This document shows, piece after piece, positions 60,682 to 64,000 of a stretch of DNA of 64,000 nt (its first letter is position 1; each line of letters opens with the position of its first letter). A program made the translations under genes and the position numbers. Under the pieces are notes generated by a model. It ran no database searches, was not told the origin of the DNA, and saw nothing but the letters and a program-made list of their open reading frames with translations. This stretch comes from Myxococcus stipitatus (GTDB taxonomy: Bacteria > Myxococcota > Myxococcia > Myxococcales > Myxococcaceae). The stretch lies in NCBI RefSeq assembly GCF_021412625.1, contig NZ_JAKCFI010000016.1, positions 106,542 to 170,541 on the forward strand, in the 5' to 3' direction.

Positions 60682-62319
60682 TCAAGCCTTGCTGGGCGTG
60701 GCCGTGGGGGACGACGTGGACGAGGTCGCCGCGGTGGCCGGCGAGGGGACGGCGGCCACCGGCGGGGGCTTGCCCAGGCCGACGTGCATGCGGTGCTTCA
60801 CCTCGGCGAAGCGTGAGGAGGCCTCGCGCTCCGGAGACAGCAGCGAAACGATTCCTCCCACGATGAAGGCCAGCGGAATCGTGATGATGCCTGGATTCTT
60901 CAGCGGAAACAGCGCGCTCGCGTTCTTCAGCAGGTCCACCTGTACGGTGGGCGACAGGAAGATGAGCACCACGGAGCTGACGGCGCCGGTGAGCATGCTG
61001 GCCACCGCGCCGCGCGTGGTGAAGCCCTTCCACGCCATGGACAACAGCAGCGCGGGGAAGTTGGCGCTCGCGGCGATGGCGAAGGCCAGCCCCACCATGA
61101 AGGCCACGTTCTGCCCCTTGAACGCCACTCCGAGGACGATGGCGAGCACGCCCAGGAGCAGGCTCGCCAGCCGCGCCACCTTGAGCTGCTCGTGCTCCGG
61201 CGCCTGTCCCTTGCGCACCACGCTGGACCACAGGTCGTGCGACAGCGCCGCCGCGCCGGACAGCGTCAGGCCGGCCACCACCGCGAGGATGGTGGCGAAG
61301 GCCACCGCGGAGATGAAGCCCAGGAAGCCCGTGCCGCCCACCACCTCCGCCAGCATGGGCGCCGCCATGTTGCCGCCCTTGTCCACCCCCGTTATCGCCT
61401 GCCGCCCCACCAGCACGGACGCGCCGAACCCGAGGATGAACGTCACCAGGTAGAAGTAGCCGATGAGGCCCGTGGCGTAGAACACGCTGCTGCGCGCCGC
61501 CTTGGCGTCCGGCACCGTGTAGAAGCGCATCAGGATGTGCGGCAGGCCCGCGGTGCCGAACATCAGCGCCAGCCCCAGCGACACCGTCTCCAGCGGGTTG
61601 CTCACCAGCGCGCCCGGCGCCAGCACCTGCGCCCCGTACCGCGTCGCCGCCTCGTTGAAGAGGCTCGCCGGGTTGAAGCCGAACCGGTACAGCACCGCGC
61701 CCGCCAGGCCCGTGGCGCCGCCCAGCAGCAGCACCGCCTTGACGATCTGCACCCACGTGGTGGCGATCATCCCGCCGAACAGCACGTACAGAATCATCAC
61801 CGCGCCCACGATGACGACGGCCACCTCGTACGACAGGCCGAACAGCATGTGGATGAGGTTGCCGGCGCCCACCATCTGCGCGATGAGGTAGAAGCTCACC
61901 ACGGTGAGCGTGCCCACCGCCGCGGACAGGCGCACCGGCGTCTGGCGCAGGCGGTAGGCCACCACGTCCGCGAAGGTGTACTTGCCCAGGTTGCGCAGCG
62001 GCTCGGCGATGAGGAACGTCACCACCGGCCAGCCCACCAGCCAGCCCACCGAATAGATGAGGCCGTCGAAGCCGGAGGTGGCCACCAGGCCCGCGATGCC
62101 CAGGAAGCTCGCCGCGCTCATGTAGTCGCCCGCGAGCGCGAAGCCGTTCTGCAAGGCGCTGACGCCGCCGCCGGCGGCGAAGAACTCGGAGGTCGTCTTC
62201 GTCTTTCGCGCCGCCCAGTAGGTGATGGCCAGGGTGACGCCGACGAAGAGGACGAAGAAGCCGATGGCCGTCGCGTTGGGCTGGCCCAGCTGTGTTCCGG
62301 AGACCGAGGTCGGATTCAT
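60682..62319 (-). CDS. actP: Cation/acetate symporter
   Basis: The 545-residue sodium:solute symporter has about 13 membrane helices. Family landmarks include FFAAGGGVSALQNGFALAGDYMSAASFLG near the start, quoted here in pieces as FFAAGGGVSALQ and NGFALAGDYMSAASFLG, and GTAGLPHILMRFYTV in the middle. This is the ActP signature. It takes up acetate (and glycolate) with sodium or protons. It follows the DUF485 gene by 13 bp and ends in a Thr/Ser/Pro-rich tail. Confidence 0.95.
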   Translation of the reverse strand: MNPTSVSGTQLGQPNATAIGFFVLFVGVTLAITYWAARKTKTTSEFFAAGGGVSALQNGFALAGDYMSAASFLGIAGLVATSGFDGLIYSVGWLVGWPVVTFLIAEPLRNLGKYTFADVVAYRLRQTPVRLSAAVGTLTVVSFYLIAQMVGAGNLIHMLFGLSYEVAVVIVGAVMILYVLFGGMIATTWVQIVKAVLLLGGATGLAGAVLYRFGFNPASLFNEAATRYGAQVLAPGALVSNPLETVSLGLALMFGTAGLPHILMRFYTVPDAKAARSSVFYATGLIGYFYLVTFILGFGASVLVGRQAITGVDKGGNMAAPMLAEVVGGTGFLGFISAVAFATILAVVAGLTLSGAAALSHDLWSSVVRKGQAPEHEQLKVARLASLLLGVLAIVLGVAFKGQNVAFMVGLAFAIAASANFPALLLSMAWKGFTTRGAVASMLTGAVSSVVLIFLSPTVQVDLLKNASALFPLKNPGIITIPLAFIVGGIVSLLSPEREASSRFAEVKHRMHVGLGKPPPVAAVPSPATAATSSTSSPTATPSKA

Positions 62320-62332
62320 GCGGGTGTCCTCT

Positions 62333-62611
62333 TCAGCGACGCAGTTGGTGCAGGGCGCGGTCGTACTTCCCGTTCGCCCACAGCATGTAGATGCCCGTCA
62401 GCGCCCAGGCGGCGACGATGACCACCGCCCCCAGCAGGATGCCCACGGACAGGCCGGGAGTGAGCTGCTGGCCCATGAGCGGCTTGTCGAAGGCCACCAG
62501 CAGGATGAAGCCGAAGTACGCCACCAACGTCGCCACCGTCAGCCCCGCCGCCACGCGCCAGCGCGCGGCGGCCAGGGCTTCCAGGGCCTCCTCTTGGGGA
62601 TTGCCGGACAT
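62333..62611 (-). CDS. DUF485 (YjcH-like) membrane protein
   Basis: The 92-residue protein has two membrane helices (about 20-42 and 55-80), the second in GILLGAVVIVAAWALTGIYM. DUF485 proteins regularly sit between acs and actP (yjcH in E. coli) and probably assist the symporter. Spacing to acs is 38 bp and to actP 13 bp. Confidence 0.93.
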   Translation of the reverse strand: MSGNPQEEALEALAAARWRVAAGLTVATLVAYFGFILLVAFDKPLMGQQLTPGLSVGILLGAVVIVAAWALTGIYMLWANGKYDRALHQLRR

Positions 62612-62649
62612 GTCTTGCCTCCAGTGCGTCGGGGTTGGACCGCGGGGGA

Positions 62650-63876
62650 TTACGACCTGGCGAGCAGCTCGTCGAGCACGGCGGGGTCCGCCAGCGTGCT
62701 GGCGTCGCCCAGGTTCTCCGTCTCGCCGGAGGCGATCTTGCGCAGCATGCGGCGGAGAATCTTTCCCGAGCGCGTCTTGGGCAGCCCCTGCACCACCACC
62801 ACCCGGTCCGGCGTGGCGATGGGGCCGATGACGTGGCGCACCTGCTCCTTGAGCGCGCCCACCATCTGCTCGGAGGACGTCTCCTGCCAGTCGGGCTTCA
62901 CCGTGACGAAGGCGCACACGCCCGTGCCCTTGATGTCGTGGGGGAAGCCCACCACGGCGGCCTCCGCCACGGCCTCGTGCGCCACGAGCGCGCTCTCCAC
63001 CTCCGCGGTGCCCAGGCGGTGGCCGGACACGTTGAGCACGTCGTCCACGCGGCCGGTGATCCAGTAGTAGCCGTCCTCGTCGCGCCGGCAGCCGTCGCCG
63101 GTGAAGTACAGGTTGGGGAAGCGCGAGTAGTACGTGTCCTTGAAGCGCTGGTGGTGGCCGTACAGCGTGCGGGCCTGCCCGGGCCAGGAGTGCGCCAGGC
63201 ACAGGTTGCCGCTGACGCCGTTGCCCTCGATGACGCGCCCCTCGTCGTCGAGCAGCACCGGCTCCACGCCGAAGAAGGGCAGGGTGGCCGAACCGGGCTT
63301 GCACGGCGTGGCCCCCGGCAGCGGGCTGATGAGGATGCCGCCCGTCTCCGTCTGCCACCACGTGTCGATGACCGGGCAGCGCTGCTCGCCCACCACGTCG
63401 TGGTACCAGCGCCACACCTCCGGGTTGATGGGCTCGCCCACGCTGCCCAGCAGGCGCAGGGACTGGCGCGAGGACTGCTTCACCCACGCGTCGCCCTCCT
63501 TGATGAGCGCGCGCAGCGCGGTGGGCGCGGTGTAGAGGTTGGTCGTCTTCAGGTCATCCACCACGCGCCACAGGCGGCCCGCGTCCGGGTAGGTCGGCGT
63601 GGATTCGAAGAGCACGGTGGTGGTGCCGTTGATGAGCGGGCCGTACAGGAGATAGGTGTGCCCCGTCACCCAGCCCAGGTCCGCGGTGCAGAAGTGGATG
63701 TCGTCCGGCCGCACGTCGAAGACGAAGCGGTGCGTGGTCGCCGCGTACACCAGGTAGCCGCCCGTGGTGTGCAGCACGCCCTTGGGCTTCCCGGTGGAGC
63801 CGGAGGTGTAGAGGATGAACAGCGGATCCTCGGAGTCCATCCACTCGGCGGGACAGACGCCCCGGTGCTTCGCTGT
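62650..63876 (-). CDS. acs: Acetyl-CoA synthetase, C-terminal part; 5' end disrupted or displaced
   Basis: The visible part covers the last ~409 of the usual ~650 residues. The AMP-forming core is intact: ILYTSGSTGKPKGV, DTWWQTETGGILISPLPG, YFTGDGCRRDEDGYYWITGR, and the acetylatable lysine in PKTRSGKILRR. It activates acetate to acetyl-CoA. Upstream of AKHRGVCPAEWMDSED the frame stays open to the window edge. However, the predicted residues no longer resemble Acs; the expected GRDxWWH segment is absent in all three frames. The 5' part may be lost, rearranged or wrongly assembled. Confidence 0.85.
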   Translation of the reverse strand, partial: TAKHRGVCPAEWMDSEDPLFILYTSGSTGKPKGVLHTTGGYLVYAATTHRFVFDVRPDDIHFCTADLGWVTGHTYLLYGPLINGTTTVLFESTPTYPDAGRLWRVVDDLKTTNLYTAPTALRALIKEGDAWVKQSSRQSLRLLGSVGEPINPEVWRWYHDVVGEQRCPVIDTWWQTETGGILISPLPGATPCKPGSATLPFFGVEPVLLDDEGRVIEGNGVSGNLCLAHSWPGQARTLYGHHQRFKDTYYSRFPNLYFTGDGCRRDEDGYYWITGRVDDVLNVSGHRLGTAEVESALVAHEAVAEAAVVGFPHDIKGTGVCAFVTVKPDWQETSSEQMVGALKEQVRHVIGPIATPDRVVVVQGLPKTRSGKILRRMLRKIASGETENLGDASTLADPAVLDELLARS

Positions 63877-63887
63877 TGCGAGGCGGG

Positions 63888-63963
63888 CTGGTTGATGGAC
63901 GAGCGCTCCGCCTGGTTGATGGGCATCACCGAGCGCGAGCGTTAGCGAGCGCGCCCGGTGATG
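63888..63963. repeat. Short direct and inverted repeats beyond the acs break
   Basis: CTGGTTGATGG occurs at 63888-63898 and 63912-63922 (24-bp step). CATCACC (63924-63930) and GGTGATG (63957-63963) form an inverted repeat enclosing a GCGAGCG-TTA-GCGAGCG direct repeat. No gene can be assigned to 63877-64000. Confidence 0.6.
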
Positions 63964-64000
63964 GGAGTGGCCTAAAGAGCGGCGGAGTCGGTGTCGAGCA

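Overview
The window is about 70% GC, with densely packed genes, strong GC preference at third codon positions and frequent ATGA/GTGA overlaps. Gene content is typical of a myxobacterium (Myxococcaceae-like: Myxococcus, Corallococcus, Pyxidicoccus). It includes Ser/Thr kinases with TPR or ATPase tails, a kinase carrying an anti-sigma-type zinc finger next to an ECF sigma factor, a sigma-54 activator, an RpoH-type sigma factor, FG-GAP secreted proteins and long low-complexity proteins. No rRNA, tRNA, CRISPR array, prophage or complete insertion sequence is visible. Genus-level assignment is inference.

Layout. 1-3.2 kb: a phosphotransferase/acyl-CoA dehydrogenase pair (separate counterparts of ACAD10/11 or LvaA/LvaC) with a divergent LysR regulator. 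3.4-5.9 kb: a secreted polysaccharide deacetylase with six FG-GAP repeats, broken by a frameshift in a C7 run and flanked by an 18-bp direct repeat. 6.5-10.5 kb: a zinc-finger Ser/Thr kinase with TPRs, overlapping an ECF-type sigma factor. 10.6-13.1 kb: a large protein of unknown function. 13.1-15.6 kb: proline catabolism (pruA) and an aldose-1-epimerase. 15.9-20.6 kb: a tight ureide operon (flavoprotein, allantoinase, allantoicase, OHCU decarboxylase, HIU hydrolase) with no classical uricase; the flavoprotein is the natural candidate. 20.6-25.1 kb: a CheY-like receiver and a kinase/ATPase/TPR regulator, followed by a degenerate repeat array that copies the 3' end of the kinase gene.

25.4-29.6 kb: a DsbA-family isomerase, a thiolase and several small or membrane proteins. 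29.6-32.9 kb: a XylR/DmpR-type sigma-54 activator divergent from a Tat-exported extradiol-dioxygenase-family protein and a YceI protein, ending in a strong terminator. 33-38.8 kb: a 1,915-residue acidic repeat protein. 38.9-43 kb: a peptidase-MA metallopeptidase, threonine dehydratase and glutamate dehydrogenase, the last divergent from an XRE regulator. 43.7-47.4 kb: a DEAD-box helicase with three DbpA-like RNA-binding repeats, divergent from an RpoH-type sigma factor. 47.4-52.1 kb: a lipoprotein, an unusual ketoacyl synthase with a two-domain LamG-like membrane protein, and two more membrane proteins. 52.2-56.9 kb: DUF4159 and vWA/GATase-like proteins, then a serine hydrolase. 57-60.3 kb: SodC, an orphan N6-adenine methylase and a YeeE/YedE pair. 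60.7-64 kb: the acetate module acs - DUF485 - actP, whose acs copy loses its expected N-terminal sequence close to the window edge.

The best-supported functional units are the ureide operon, the 4-hydroxyacyl-CoA-like pair, the kinase/sigma pair, the sigma-54/DODA locus and the acetate operon. The most unusual observations are the hairpin between Shine-Dalgarno and start codon of the helicase, the repeat array behind the second kinase, the nested repeats of the giant protein, and the break in acs.
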